NCBI GenBank assembly: GCA_011319805.1 | Contig: SJRY01000263.1 | Span: 186,001-250,000, forward strand | DNA length: 64,000 nucleotides | DNA from: Macrocybe gigantea | Taxonomy: Eukaryota > Basidiomycota > Agaricomycetes > Agaricales > Callistosporiaceae | Direction of reading: 5' to 3' | In this document: positions 1 through 11,293 of the stretch, piece after piece | How positions within the stretch are numbered: the first letter of the stretch is position 1 | How the letters are laid out: every line of letters begins with the position of its first letter | Notes under the pieces: model-generated | Databases searched by the model: none | Told to the model about the DNA's origin: nothing | Seen by the model: only the letters and a program-made list of their open reading frames with translations | Translations under genes and position numbers: made by a program

Positions 1-1
1 G

Positions 2-722
2 TCCTCGAGGTCATTTCCTTCTACTCTTTTAAACCAGATGTCCTCGTCTCCATCGGCCGATCCAATTCTGCTACCTGGGCTGGATGCTCTGAATCACGCC
101 AGAGGCTACCCAGTTTCATGGGTAGCGTCGTACGCCGACAACAGAGACGCCAAAGCAGCAGATGTTCCGAATATCTCATTAATGGTCCGCCAGCGGACGG
201 AAGCAGGACAAGAAGTCTTCAATAACTATGGTCCCAAACCAATTCCGAACTCATTCTTGGATATGGCTTCTCCCTTCCAAACAACCCTGATGACACGATC
301 GTGTTGAAGATCGGCGGAATTAACGGGAAGCAATGGGAAGTCGGTCGAAATTTGGGCGGCGTCGACGGACTGTGGAACGAGATTGTCCAGTCTGTGGCCG
401 ACAACGCAGAATCACTGACATACGAGGACGATCTGGATGCGGCTGGCGCGTTGATGGAAATGGTGGACGGCTTGCTGAGCAAATTCTCGTTGGTTGCCAC
501 AAAGGACGGAGTCCGCCCAGAAGTTTCCTCAATGTTCGAACACTACATCGAAGGTGAGGAGAACATAACAATTGGAATGTGCACGATACAAAATCCCTTT
601 TTCTGCTAGGTCAACGCGACATTTTGCATTCCATTATGCGATTTGCGCAGGACAAGGAACGATTGGCGGTGGAGACAGCGCGCGCAAAGGGCATAGAACT
701 CGTCATAAAGTCATTTACATGA
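2..722 (+). CDS. SET-domain lysine methyltransferase (RKM/SETD6/Rubisco-LSMT type), 5' partial, frame-broken
   Basis: The start lies left of the window; coding is open from base 2 and reads SRSFPSTLL, then the SET motif LLPGLDALNHA and the NYGPK ... NSELILGYGF block typical of SETD6/RKM protein-lysine methyltransferases. A GT-AG intron lies at about 554-609. The last exon gives GQRDILHSIMRFAQDKER, part of the Rubisco-LSMT substrate-binding domain, and ends at TGA 720-722. Between NYGPK (frame 2) and NSELILGYGF (frame 1) the frame shifts at about 239-241 with no room for an intron; one missing base in the CCAATTCC stretch would explain it. Such enzymes methylate lysines on ribosomal or translation proteins; the substrate here is unknown. 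The neighbouring cytochrome c gene is convergent. Confidence 0.8.
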
Positions 723-838
723 CGTCATCGCACAAGATGTGAAGTCGTCATTTATGACAACAGACGGTTATTATTTTCGATAGTAATTAGGTATGCAATG
801 AATTCCGTCCAGTCATGAAAGAAGACGACGAAAGCATT

Positions 839-1343
839 CTAAGCCGTCTGGGGAAATTGCAATTGAGCGATAGAATGACTGAGCCGGTGAACGAAATAGA
901 CATACAGCTTCCTTCAAGTGGGTGATGAGATCGTTCCTGTCCTTTTCCTTCTTCAAGCCAGCAAAGGCCATCTTGGTGCCGGGGATGTACTGCAGAGACA
1001 CAATGAACACTGTTGGGCAACATTGCATGGCGTCAACTGACCTTTTTGGGGTTCTCGAGATACTCGAAGAGTGTGTGCTCATCCCAGACAACGCCTTTGT
1101 TGACGTTGGCGGCAGTGTACGAAAAACCCTCTGCCTGTCCGGTTTTTCGGCCAAAGACACTGCGGATGCGCACCATCAGGGTCAGAGATGGCGTTTGACG
1201 TGAAGTGTTGAAAAGAGGACACACCCATGGAGGTTGGGGCCGACCTTGTGAGCCTCTCCAGCGCCGAGGGTGTGGCACTGCGCGCAACGGGTCTTGAAGA
1301 GGGAAGCACCCTTGCTAGCGTCACCTACATGCGTGGCGGGCAT
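839..1343 (-). CDS. CYC1: cytochrome c
   Basis: Four exons: complement of 1225-1343, 1042-1159, 906-989 and 839-847, all with GT-AG introns of 52-65 nt, giving 109 aa. The heme-binding motif CAQCH is preceded by GASLFKTR, as in fungal cytochrome c. [20 protein letters not shown] and [14 protein letters not shown] (axial Met within GTKMAF) follow in order. Length matches the family exactly. The start ATG at 1341-1343 gives [12 protein letters not shown], the usual fungal N-terminus without a cleaved presequence. The product carries electrons from complex III to complex IV in the intermembrane space. The last exon is only 9 nt (Thr-Ala-stop). Confidence 0.97.
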
Positions 1344-1733
1344 GAAATTTTTGGCCACCCTGCAACTGCTCATGGAGGACGTACCAGCGGAGTAGCCCAT
1401 TTTGTCCAAAGGATGTTATATACAAGGAATTAGAGACTGAGATAAGGATGGTTCTTAAGTACGAGATGAAGAAGGAAGAAGTGTTTGGCGGTCTTGACAA
1501 CTTTTTTTTTGAGCCTCGGAACAGGTCGCCAGCCGCCAGTGTCCCGAATTGGGCGGATCCGTGCCTGATCACGTGAATTCCTTTTTTGAATTTTCGGTGA
1601 AATGGTGCAAAGTCCTCATCCAACTCTGCTTTTCTCAATCCATCCGGTTATTTGCTTCCCTTCGCCGCTCCGTGCACGTCACGTTCCACCAATTGCTCCT
1701 GCACAATATATTCCGCAGTCCAAGGCCCCAGCT

Positions 1734-3299
1734 ATGGCCGTCACCAATCGAACCAGGCAAGTTGGTGAACCGCACGCCGATTTCATGGACTCGGCTAATT
1801 TTATGCTCGATTTCGATCAAGAAATGACCTCAGCCAAAGGAAACGACATTATGAACAACTCCGAACGAGCTCGTCCTCTTTATCGCACGTAACTCAAGGA
1901 TTGCCCAAGCCAAAAAAGCGTTAGTCCTTCTCGGTGCTGCCTTTACACTCATCATCTGAACTCTTGCAGCGAAACGCGCGGAAACTCGCCCATGTCCAGT
2001 CTGCGGCGAACGCATTCCCCTCCGGTTGCTGGGCGTTCATTCAGAACTCGAGTCCGAACGGCTGGAAGAAATTATCAGAAACGTAGGATCGACCGATTGC
2101 ATCCTCACTGAGACTAATAATGGGTGTGTCCAGAATACATGTCTCAACCGATGAGGAACATGAGTATTGAAAGGTCTTCAAATTCACAACCTGTTAGATC
2201 TAGCTCCAGCTCACGGACCAGACGCTCCGCCATCAAAGCCAGACAATCTCTTACATCTCGAAATGCGTCTGATTCCCTCGGACAGGCCGGAAAGGCAATA
2301 CAAAGCATCAACCGTCGGCGGAGGCAACGTCACGCGCGCTTGCGAGACATGGCGCGGGAAGAAGACGAGGGGATTGACAGTGCGCTTAGAGCTTCGGAGA
2401 TTGTCTGTCCAGTGTGTTTGGTCGCAGTGAGAGGAGATCAGGACGTTCTGGACGCCCATGTCGACGCCTGTTTGGCCAACGAGAGTCGGAGGCTGGAGGA
2501 AGAGAGAAGAGAACAAGAGCTACGACAGAATATCGATCTTGAAATGCACGAGTACCCAGACGACGTCGCCGGCGATGTTGGGGATGTCAGAGGTGAACTT
2601 CACAATTGTCTCAATTTACCGCTCTCAATATTAATGTCCATTCAGGAACGGGCTTTCACACACGAAACCGTAACGAACAAGATGTGACGATGTAATAGAC
2701 GTGGACGGCGACGATGATGCATTTGGGGATGCTCAATTTACCGAGGGTGACATATTGCCCGTCGACCTGCCTGACGTCCTCATAGACGAAGACGTAGAAG
2801 TCGAAATTGAAGTTGACGGGGAGGACGAGGCGCAGCAGGAACAGAAGACACTCCGAGATCTGGTCGCAGAGGGCAAGAATCCCAGATCGCGGTCTGCAAG
2901 CGAACATCCTAGCCGGTCCAGCGCGAAGGCGGACACAGACCCCCCTCACGGCGATGACAAGACCGACATCGCCATCCAGGTCGCCCGGCGGCGGGGCGAC
3001 AAAGCGACTCTGATCAGCGCGCTGGAAATGAAAGTGGAGCAATTGGTCAGGACGATACGTTCTTTGCTAGGGAACATTATTGACTGAATTGTCTAATCTT
3101 TGCTCAACAGGAATCGCTGCGGGCGTCGTCGCTGACATGCCGAATATGTTTGGATCCGTATTCGGAACCCACGACATCGACAGGCTGTTGGCACACTTGC
3201 TGTCGGGAATGCTGGCTTCGTTGTCTAGGCTCAACCAAGCTCTGTCCCATCTGCAAGCGCATCACGAGCGCGTCGGACTTGCGCAGAATATACCTCTGA
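1734..3299 (+). CDS. RNF220-like RING E3 ubiquitin ligase
   Basis: The C-terminal exon (3111-3299) encodes a RING finger: TCRICLDPY, then CWHTCCRECW, then LCPICKRIT, ending SDLRRIYL, very like animal RNF220. Upstream are two Cys pairs, CPVCGERIPLRLLGVH (from about 1990) and CPVCLVAVRGDQDVLDAH (about 2405), the second resembling a UBZ-type zinc finger, plus an acidic linker. Introns 2124-2173 and 3046-3110 fit phase well. Exon 1 is uncertain: ATG 1734 opens a frame that does not join smoothly to the exon at 1970. Near 2686 the frame can be kept either with a TAG acceptor at 2699 or with one added base. Predicted to attach ubiquitin; substrates unknown. Confidence 0.75.
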
Positions 3300-4059
3300 T
3301 GCTGCCTTTTTTATGTTCGCATTGCTTTGCATTCTTTAGGTTATCTGTACAAAGGAATACGTTTAGCGCTCTAGCATACCAGACTGTATTCAGTATTGTA
3401 GAATTTTCGGAATAGTGGCTCATATCTGGCCTTGTCATGTCTTCAATATGACACGCACGTTAAACCAGCCCATCCAGACGGCTACTTCGCGGTGCATTCC
3501 GGGTACGATGTGTACCGCCACGACATGTATAATCATTGTCCAACACGTTTCGGTGGGATGAGAGTCGAGAGAAGGCATGCGGCTCACCTGACCCATGAGA
3601 AACCCAAACTCTTCGCACAACAAACCGCAAGTAAAAAAGCGATGCATGTCTCTCATTTTGTCTAGTGCATTAAGTGTACATATACAGCTCGGCGACGTGA
3701 CCGTGTCATGCAAGCGGGCTAATGAGCCTGTCCGACGTGGCAAATCAATGCAAGATACAAAGGAGAACGACACCAACACGCACTTGATTAACGACGGCTG
3801 AGGGTTGCTGCGCGTGTAGCCAACGTAGATAATTAAAGGTATCCAGCCATAATGGAGGATAGTCTGGACCGTGAAAGCTCGTTCTTTAGAGGACAATGTG
3901 AGACTAGGAACACGAGAAAACACGACATACGCGGCCGACTTCGACAACCTTTGCGATTCGTTCCTGAGAAGCCGGAAATCATCAGCAAGATTTGGTTGCA
4001 AGATAAAGAACAGAACCGACCTTGGCCTCTTCTGAGGGCATTTTTTGGTGTATTGAAGC

Positions 4060-4081
4060 TTTTTTTTTTTAAAAAAAAAAA
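4060..4081. repeat. T11-A11 homopolymer palindrome
   Basis: Eleven T followed directly by eleven A form a perfect AT palindrome in the 3300-4199 stretch. The rest of that 900 bp holds no gene I can support. A 248-codon reverse-strand ORF crosses it but shows no recognisable domain. The homopolymers are also likely places for assembly error. Confidence 0.7.
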
Positions 4082-4199
4082 CAGGTCGCAGTGGTGGGAG
4101 GTGGTATGTGAGGTGGTGCGGCAAACGCCGAGAGGTGGGACCAACTTTTTTTGGACACTCATTGCTGCTTAAGCGCTGCAATCAGCACGTCCAAAAAAA

Positions 4200-5404
4200 A
4201 TGTCCTTGGGACCGTCGTCTTCTGCGATCCATGTCCAAAGCAACCCGTCTGCCTCTTCAAGCGGAATGTAAGTCGTGATATTTCCCTTATTTTTTGCGCG
4301 CTCTGTACGGATGCCGATCTACACCTGTTCCCTGGACAGCCGCATACCGTCGAACGTGATCATCCAACCCGTAGCGCTGTTCTCCATCCTCGATCACTAC
4401 CTTCGACGGACAGATCGACAAGACCGCGTGATTGGAACGCTTCTGGGCACGCGCACAGAAAATGAAGTCGAGATTCGGTCGTCGTTTGCCGTGCTGCACA
4501 GCGAGACGGCCGAACAAGTCGCGGTGGACATGGATTATCACAAAACAATGTACGAACTTCACCACAAGGTGAACCCGAAAGAGGTCATCGTGGGATGGTG
4601 AGTCTCGGTGACCATGCTTTCACTCGGTGAGGGTAGATTGAAGACTGCAGGTACTCGACGGGATCAAATCTCAATACGTACTCGGCGCTCATCCAAAATT
4701 TTTACTCGCAAGATACAGCACCATTCCCGGCCGTTCACATTGCCGTCAACACAGGCACGGAGGGGGAAGCTGGTGTAAAAGCATATGTCAGGTGAGTATT
4801 CTCATAACACTGTCACGATTCTGAGAGGCTCAGCCCTGAATTTCAGCTCGCCTGTTGGTGTTTTTCCAAAACCTGAAAACTGCGTATTCGTCCCTGTACC
4901 AGTAGAGCTCCGTCTACATGATACTGAACATAGCGGAAGTGCGTTTTTGTCTAAAAGACTCCCCGGTCATCTGCCTAACATACCCTTCTTTTTTTTTTCC
5001 TCTGTAATCAGTTGATTTGCTCGTCAACACCGCAAATTCCTCGACATCAACGTTAAATCAGCCTATCTCCGATTTAGAACTCCTTGAACAGTCATTGCAA
5101 ACAGTTACAGAAATGCTGCAGCGCGTACTAGACTATGTTCGGGCAGTGTTGGCGGGAGAGAGAAAAGGCGACCCAGCGGTGGGGCGTTACTTGATGGATA
5201 CCCTTGGCGCAAGCACCGACGACATAGAAAAGGGTGGTTTCAGTTCGAGTCTTCAGGTAAGGACTTGCGGTGTCTTATCTGGTATGACGCCGTCCGTTGA
5301 CGCCATCACTCTCTTAGGATCTATTGATGATTTCTTACGTCGGCAACCTTGCACGATCACAAGCAGAAGTATCGTCTCGATTAGCCTTAGTTTCTGCTTC
5401 GTAA
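4200..5404 (+). CDS. translation initiation factor eIF3 subunit f
   Basis: Six exons: 4200-4267, 4340-4597, 4651-4791, 4847-4938, 5012-5256, 5318-5404, giving 296 aa, the usual eIF3f length. The N-terminal MPN domain reads [15 protein letters not shown], then [18 protein letters not shown], then [16 protein letters not shown]. The JAMM metal ligands are not complete, as expected for the non-catalytic MPN of eIF3f. The C-terminal helical part includes [10 protein letters not shown] and [18 protein letters not shown]. Acts in the cytosolic eIF3 complex at the 43S stage. The start at 4200 is the only in-frame ATG that joins cleanly to the MPN exon. Confidence 0.95.
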
Positions 5405-5494
5405 AAAAAACCAATCCTATACGATGTTGGGTATCTGGCACCCTACTATGATAAGAAGCTAAGTTAGAGAAACGCGTGAGGATATTCGCGCTTT

Positions 5495-6389
5495 TCAACT
5501 ATTGAATATGCGTGAGTGCTGCAAGTCATGGCGAGTAGATAAAATATCTCCGAGCGGCCATGTATTGGCAGGACCATACTCCATCTCGTCAAAATCAGAC
5601 GGTCGTCCATAACCTGAGCGCAGGTCCTTGCACCTAGCCATGTGCTCGTCTATTAGTGGTTTCACTACGTGCAGCAAAACCTGTTGTGACCCATATGGAC
5701 CGATCTCGTTAAGCCGAACTGAAGCTGATAAGATGCTGCGTGCGTGAAGGAAAAGATAAAGATATTGCGAACGTTCTGTCCGTGTTGCATTTAAAACGCG
5801 AATTATAATAGATCGAAACAGATCTCCTACCTAATGTCAAACCCAGTGCAGCAGTGAGAATGCCCCAGCATATAGGGATGTGTCCATGTGATTCTTCCCT
5901 CCTGCACGTTAGCTTGAATGCGTCAAGCAGGCTGCTCATCCAGGCTTGTTGGACACTATCACCCACCGCCTGCAATTGTAGGCTGGATGGGCGTGAAAAG
6001 CTCTTATTGTACAGCGTGAGTAGTGCGATGCCTTGGGCCTCCGAGGCACGCCGCGCGACATGGTTCAAAGTCATTGCATGGTAGAGGTCATCAAGGCCCA
6101 TCAAGTCCTTGATCACAGTGCTTTCGTAGGATTCGTCGACTGTGGATACCCTGGAACACGATCTGTAATCTTGAACGATGCGATGGGCATCGGAGACGAA
6201 GGGTAGCGAGCTGCGGGCATAGGTCGCGAAGCTATCCTGCAAAAAAGCAATTGTCGTTGCCTCGCGCGAGGACGATGAAAACCCGTGCTTTATGTACGAC
6301 TCGAGGCCCGAAGACGCGACGAAGTTGCCAGTAGGGAGGTTGCTGTCGGAGAGGAGGAGGAGGAGATAAGTCTCCTCGTCGTTTGTCAT
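5495..6389 (-). CDS. urease accessory protein UreF
   Basis: Two exons, complement of 5831-6389 and 5495-5775, with a 55-nt intron; 279 aa. Diagnostic UreF stretches are DSNLPTGNFVASSGLESYIK near the N-terminus and LHARSILSASVRLNEIGPYG in exon 2; the protein ends HDLQHSRIFNS. UreF works with UreD and UreG in loading nickel into urease. I chose ATG 6387-6389 (MTNDEET) because family members start just before this block; an upstream in-frame ATG at 6461 would add 24 residues. The gene is head to head with AFG1, with about 180 bp between the starts. Confidence 0.92.
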
Positions 6390-6568
6390 CGTGGCTGTGC
6401 AATAAGGCGCATCCTGGCCGGGAAAGACGTTGCCCGGCGCTCCTTCGTTCTTTTCAATCACTTGGACATCGTTCCGGCGGTATCAGAAGCATCCGCTCAC
6501 CTATTCAGCAGCATAGGATTACCCACCAACATCACTAATTTGCCTCTCGTTCTGCTCGACTGTCAAGT

Positions 6569-8570
6569 ATGCATCCTGTGCGAACCATCCTTTTGTCCTC
6601 ACACCCTCGTCGCATCCCCACAGCGATCCGACGCCATGCACGTATATCGCCGGCTTATAGACTCACCCATGGAGTACCGCGTCGTCGTTGTGTGGCCTTC
6701 AACTCGTCTCTAGCTGTAGGCAGCTCTCAAACTGCCTCTTCCGATATCGACGCCGTACTCAGTTCCCCGGGATCTCATCATCCCAAAACGACAACAATTA
6801 CAGGTAACGTTCTAGAGCTTCATTGCATTGAAATGTCACACTCAGTTTCCTAAGAGCGCAAGACGCCTCTGCGGGAATACCACAAGCTGATCGCCAGCGG
6901 CTTGTTACGGGACGATGAATTTCAGACGCGGATAGTCCAGAAACTTCAGGACCTACATGACAAACTCGAGACCTATAATCCACCCACGATACCGGATATC
7001 TCGCAGACTAATTCACTAGTACGCTTGCCCCTATCCGCTTCTCCGGATTCTTCGTTCATATCCGCTTCCGCAGCTCTCTCGTCTATTCACTCGAGAAACT
7101 CCAGTCCCAGAATCCCCTCCTGAAAACACACCCAAAGGATTATACCTCTACGGTGACGTCGGAACAGGAAAGACTATGCTCATGGATTTATTCTACAACA
7201 CTCTGCCGCCTTCAATAACTCGGAAGCGTCGCGTCCACTTCCACGCCTTCATGATCGACGTACACAAACGTATACACTCCGCTAAAATTGCTATGGGGTA
7301 CAAAGGTGGCGATCCAATACTTCCCGTAGCCAGGGATCTTGCGCGCAATGCCATTGTGTTGTGCTTTGACGAGTTTCAGGCATGTTGTCATGTCTTCGTA
7401 TGTGCTTTGTCGATCTGTTCAACTAGTGATCCAGGTAACCGATATTGCGGATGCTATGATTCTCCGTCGGCTTTTGGAGGCATTGTTGAACTATGGTGTA
7501 GTTTGTGTGATGACATCCAAGTCAGTGAAGTATCCTGGTGTTTTGTTCCTTATCTGACGCCACCCAGTCGACACCCTGATGAATTGTACAAGAATGGAAT
7601 CCAGCGGTCTAGTTTCATACCCGCCATTGAACTCCTCAAGACCCGCTTTGATGTAACAGACCTAGATTCTGGAACAGGTGAGCGGCACACGCTCAAAGTC
7701 AGAAACTTTGCCCACAATATTTCCCAGATTACCGACGTATACCCCGCGCCCTTTCACGCGTATACTACCACCCTCTTACACCTGAGAACCATCGCGAAAT
7801 CTCGGACATATTCGATTCATTGGCATCCCAGGACCCTAATGATCCTGTTATGCACAATCGGCCATTGAGCATTTGGGGTCGTACCCTACTGGTTCCCGAA
7901 AGCACCCACAAAATTGCCAAGTTCCGGTTTGACGATCTTTGTGGGCAACCTCTTAGCGCCGCGGATTATCTAGAAATAACGAAAACATTTGGAACGGTAT
8001 TTGTTCTCGACATTCCAAAAATGAGCTTAGACAGCAAGGATAAAGTGACGTCCCTTGACACTATTGCTTAATTGAGAAGCTTGGCTTATTGGTTTGACAG
8101 GCCAGGCGATTCATTACTTTTATAGATGGTAAGTCGATTTACGCGCATTATGACCGTGTTCTGATCTTTCCCTCATTTAGCATGCTATGAGAACAAGGTA
8201 AGACTGTCATTGGTTGGCTGAGAATCGAATTCTGACGGCTCCGGACAGACAAAGCTTTTCGTCACATCCGAGGTTCCTGTCTTCCAAGTATTCTCTGATG
8301 AGCCTTCAAAAGAAGGCCTGAAACCTCTGTCGGACCATATGCGCAGTGTCATGGACGATTTGGCAAGCTTCTTTTTTATGTATTGCGCTCCATCCTCTTG
8401 ACGTCGCTAACATATAATTTGAATTCTAATTTCAGGGTCTTTCAGATCAGGCTGTAGGCTCCAGTTCCATTTTCACGGGCGAGGAGGAAGTTTTCGCATT
8501 TGCCCGAGCTTGTTCGCGATTAGTGCAGATGGGCAGTGAGGAATGGGCAGCGACCTCCAGCCATCACTAA
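6569..8570 (+). CDS. AFG1: AFG1/LACE1-family mitochondrial ATPase
   Basis: Ten exons: 6569-6803, 6855-7018, 7074-7379, 7435-7520, 7568-7677, 7728-8044, 8101-8128, 8181-8197, 8249-8362, 8436-8570; 503 aa. Walker A is GDVGTGKT and Walker B CFDEFQ, followed by VTDIADAMILRRLLEALL and TSNRHPDELYKNGIQR, all AFG1 hallmarks. The first 70 residues are rich in Arg, Ser and His and suit a mitochondrial targeting sequence. AFG1-type ATPases help degrade complex IV subunits. Two introns (7380-7434 and 8363-8435) start with GC instead of GT, and exon 8 is only 17 nt. No frame break was found in ten exons. Confidence 0.95.
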
Positions 8571-8902
8571 TATCAACATGTGCCTCCTTTCCACGGAAAA
8601 TGGGTGTCGCATATAAGTTGAGTACCGGTGTATTTAATTTTGATCTTAGATATCTATAGATGCATTTGCGGACGGATCCTCCAATCTTTGATCGCTAATA
8701 TTGTGAGATTCATGTGAAGGTGAATGCGATATCAGCTTTCTTAACTGTCGGATTTGCTCAAATCTCCGTGGCACGATAGTATTACCAGTCTCCTCACGAG
8801 CACAGCCGCTCGTATGCAAAAAAACGCAGGCCATTGGATTCATCCGCAGAAACGCACAAAGTACATACATTGCCATCCCCTTCGGCGAACCAGTTTTTCT
8901 TT

Positions 8903-9333
8903 TTATGCGTTGAGGTCAACGGGTGTACAGCCAATAGCAACGATACCTCTGAGAATGAAAAGGTCAGATGAAAGTCGTGCAGAACAAGGGACGATAGGTG
9001 TCATCCTCACAGAAGTTGTTGTTCTGGCAGCAAACAGCTTGAGCAGAGCCGAAAGCAGATACATGAACTTTCCGTCGCGAGACTTTTCTAATTTTGACTT
9101 GCAGAATCCGGCGCCTATGACGATGATGAGAATGCAGGCGATGCCAAAGAGGACGTTGAGGTCACTGACCTTAATTCGCAAGAGCGCGAGGAGCTTCGAG
9201 ACGATGGCTCATGCCGCTGTTGCAGCACTGGACCGCCCAATAGTGCAAGAATTGGCTGGCGGGTTGCGACGAGCAGGCGTGGCAATCGCAGAGGGGTGAG
9301 GCGAGGGTGGGGGGAGCAGAGCTTGAATTGCAG
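8903..9333 (-). pseudogene. decayed class I hydrophobin
   Basis: Read on the reverse strand, this matches the two intact hydrophobins downstream: the 5' end aligns with MQFKLS but the start codon is CTG; the QCCNS pair, KVSDLNVLFGIAC, AQAVCCQNNNF and AIGCTPVDLNA all remain. The frame changes at least twice between the first Cys and the KVSDLN block, and the signal-peptide region no longer reads as one. The first intron donor also looks damaged. Orientation is opposite to the intact pair. It could be a gene with sequencing errors, but losing the ATG plus shifts in both directions favours a true relic. Confidence 0.8.
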
Positions 9334-10791
9334 GGTAGAACCGACTTATCTGTCCTGTCTCTGCTCACTCATTGGCCAGAGATTTTGTACCCATCTCGCT
9401 GTTTGATCTCTAGTGGGTTGTCTTTGTTTTCCCTCGCATGCTCTGACCTTGGCTTCCAGGGGAACTCACCATATTGCAGACCGTCGCGTATGGACGCGCA
9501 TGTTCAGGCTATCCACACCTGTCGATGTCAAGAGTGGAGCGAGTTACAGAAGAAGCAGACAGTCCACCAAGATCCGGGTTCCGCTGACGAGAGCGCCTTC
9601 GTGGTTCTTTGAATGATGCAAAGCCAATTCCTTAGGTATGTTTTCAAATTTCTCTTTTCTGGTGAAGGAAGCGATGTGTGTTCCTTCTCGGCCGATTCTC
9701 ATATTAGTGAAAATGAAGCGCGACCCCAATCACTTTATGGAATTATTCTGCACCTGCGGCCATCGACCAAATGGCGTCCTCCATCTATCACGGCGAAGGT
9801 AGGATGCCCTGTGAAGCAAAGCATGGACTAGGAACGATGACTCAGTATGAGTCTTGCTTTGTGTGCAACGCGTTCCAGAAAGAAGTTAAGCCGCTCTCTG
9901 TGCAAGGCCGATCACGGAAGATGTGGCAACTTCCGGATGTTCTCAACCCAGGTGACGGAGAAGACATCGTAACGCAAGTCATGGGTAGGAACTCTTCTTT
10001 GCACCTGCAAAACGAGACGAGACGAAGCCGCATGTACTCTTCTTCGTCGATGACACGACGTGCAGGCAATATCATCTTCGTCAATCCTTACCCCACCTCA
10101 TAACTAATTTGGAGCATCAATGCATTAACTGTCAACTTACGGACTTTGAACCCTGCGTGTGATGGAGATGTAAATGCTTGCCATAATTCGCGACCTCCCG
10201 TTTTTGCAGTGCTTACGCCAGTCATAATATAGATCCCCCTCGATCTATGAGGCGGAGCCAGGCAAAAGCCGACGGCAGCGACGCACGAACTGGGTTGTTT
10301 TCGCCCTTCATTATCCCCAGGCGCTCTACACGATCGATGAATCTTCTCGGTGCCAATCGCACAGCACGATGCACGTTGCCAAAGCCAGTGTTTTCTTTGC
10401 TTCGAAGGTATCAGAACATAATGTCGCATCAAGGCAGACATTCAGTATTGACATATCACTTCAGATTGACATTCGTGGGTGAATTTCTCATTCTTGAAAC
10501 TCAGAAACAAGTCTAAGGGACATTTGGTTCTACAATAACTTCCTTCGCCTCAACGTCATTTTTTTTTTCATCACAGGGACCTGAGATGCGCTTTAATTCC
10601 GCGTGAGCACTTGAAATATATTCTCAGTTCTGGGAACGCGTCCAGCACGACGCGGTCATGTTACTCCAAGATGCTCCACCCAAGTGCCTTTGAATGAGAA
10701 GAAGCAAGGAAGAATGCATATCGCCTGTGCGTTCCCAGCGTCAGAGTTGAATTGTATGAAGCAGAAACTAGGCCGGGCGAATATAAAAGAC
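9334..10791. other. intergenic, no supported gene
   Basis: About 1.46 kb between the hydrophobin relic and the first intact hydrophobin. Several 60-110 codon ORFs on both strands show no domain, no convincing splice chain and no similarity to neighbours. It probably holds the upstream regulatory region of the hydrophobin at 10852. Confidence 0.5.
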
Positions 10792-10799
10792 ACTTGTCT
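10792..10799 (+). promoter_or_regulatory. TATA box of hydrophobin 1
   Basis: TATAAAAG lies 53 bp before the start codon of the hydrophobin at 10852. The 5' leader after it contains CTCCCCATCGAACCAC and GCAGTCGTAG, which recur upstream of the second hydrophobin. Confidence 0.7.
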
Positions 10800-10851
10800 C
10801 ACCGACAAGCTCCCCATCGAACCACCTGCAGTCGTAGTTCAATCTTCAGTC

Positions 10852-11293
10852 ATGCAATTCAAGCTCTCTGCTATCTCCACTGTTGCTCTCGCCACCCTTG
10901 CGGTTGCCACATCCACGCCGTCTTGCAGTACTGGCCCGATCCAATGCTGCAACAGCGTCCAGAAGGCCAGCGATCCTACTACTTCCGCGCTGCTGGGCCT
11001 CTTGGGCGTGGTCGTCAGCGACCTGAACGTCCTTGTCGGCATCACTTGTACCCCTATCGATGTCATCGGCGTCGGTGGCAACTCTTGGTTCGTTCCGTTT
11101 TTGTACGACCTCGAACTGACATCTGACGCCGTTCCTCATAGCACTGGTCAGACCGTCTGCTGCGAGAACAATAACTTCAGTACGATGATACTACTTCCAT
11201 GTCTGTGTCATCTACATTTTACTGATGCCTTTCCTTCGACTTTCAGACGGCGTCGTCGCCATCGGCTGCACTCCCATCAATGTCAACTTGTAA
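10852..11293 (+). CDS. class I hydrophobin 1
   Basis: Three exons, 10852-11087, 11142-11179 and 11247-11293; 106 aa. A signal peptide ([19 protein letters not shown]) is followed by eight cysteines in the class I order: C-X6-CC-X32-C-X12-C-X5-CC-X12-C-X7. The CC pairs are QCCNS and VCCENNNF, and the C-terminus is GCTPINVNL. Secreted, self-assembling amphipathic coat protein for aerial hyphae and fruiting bodies. Intron positions are identical to hydrophobin 2, which lies 870 bp downstream in the same orientation, so they are tandem duplicates. A TATAAAAG box lies upstream. Confidence 0.97.

Noticed and set aside
3435..4181. 248-codon reverse-strand ORF
   Set aside because: No domain or signal, crosses the T11-A11 tract, and has no splice context; probably chance.
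9769..10103. 110-codon plus-strand ORF with a few cysteines, considered as another hydrophobin relic
   Set aside because: Cysteine spacing and flanking residues do not match the hydrophobin copies.
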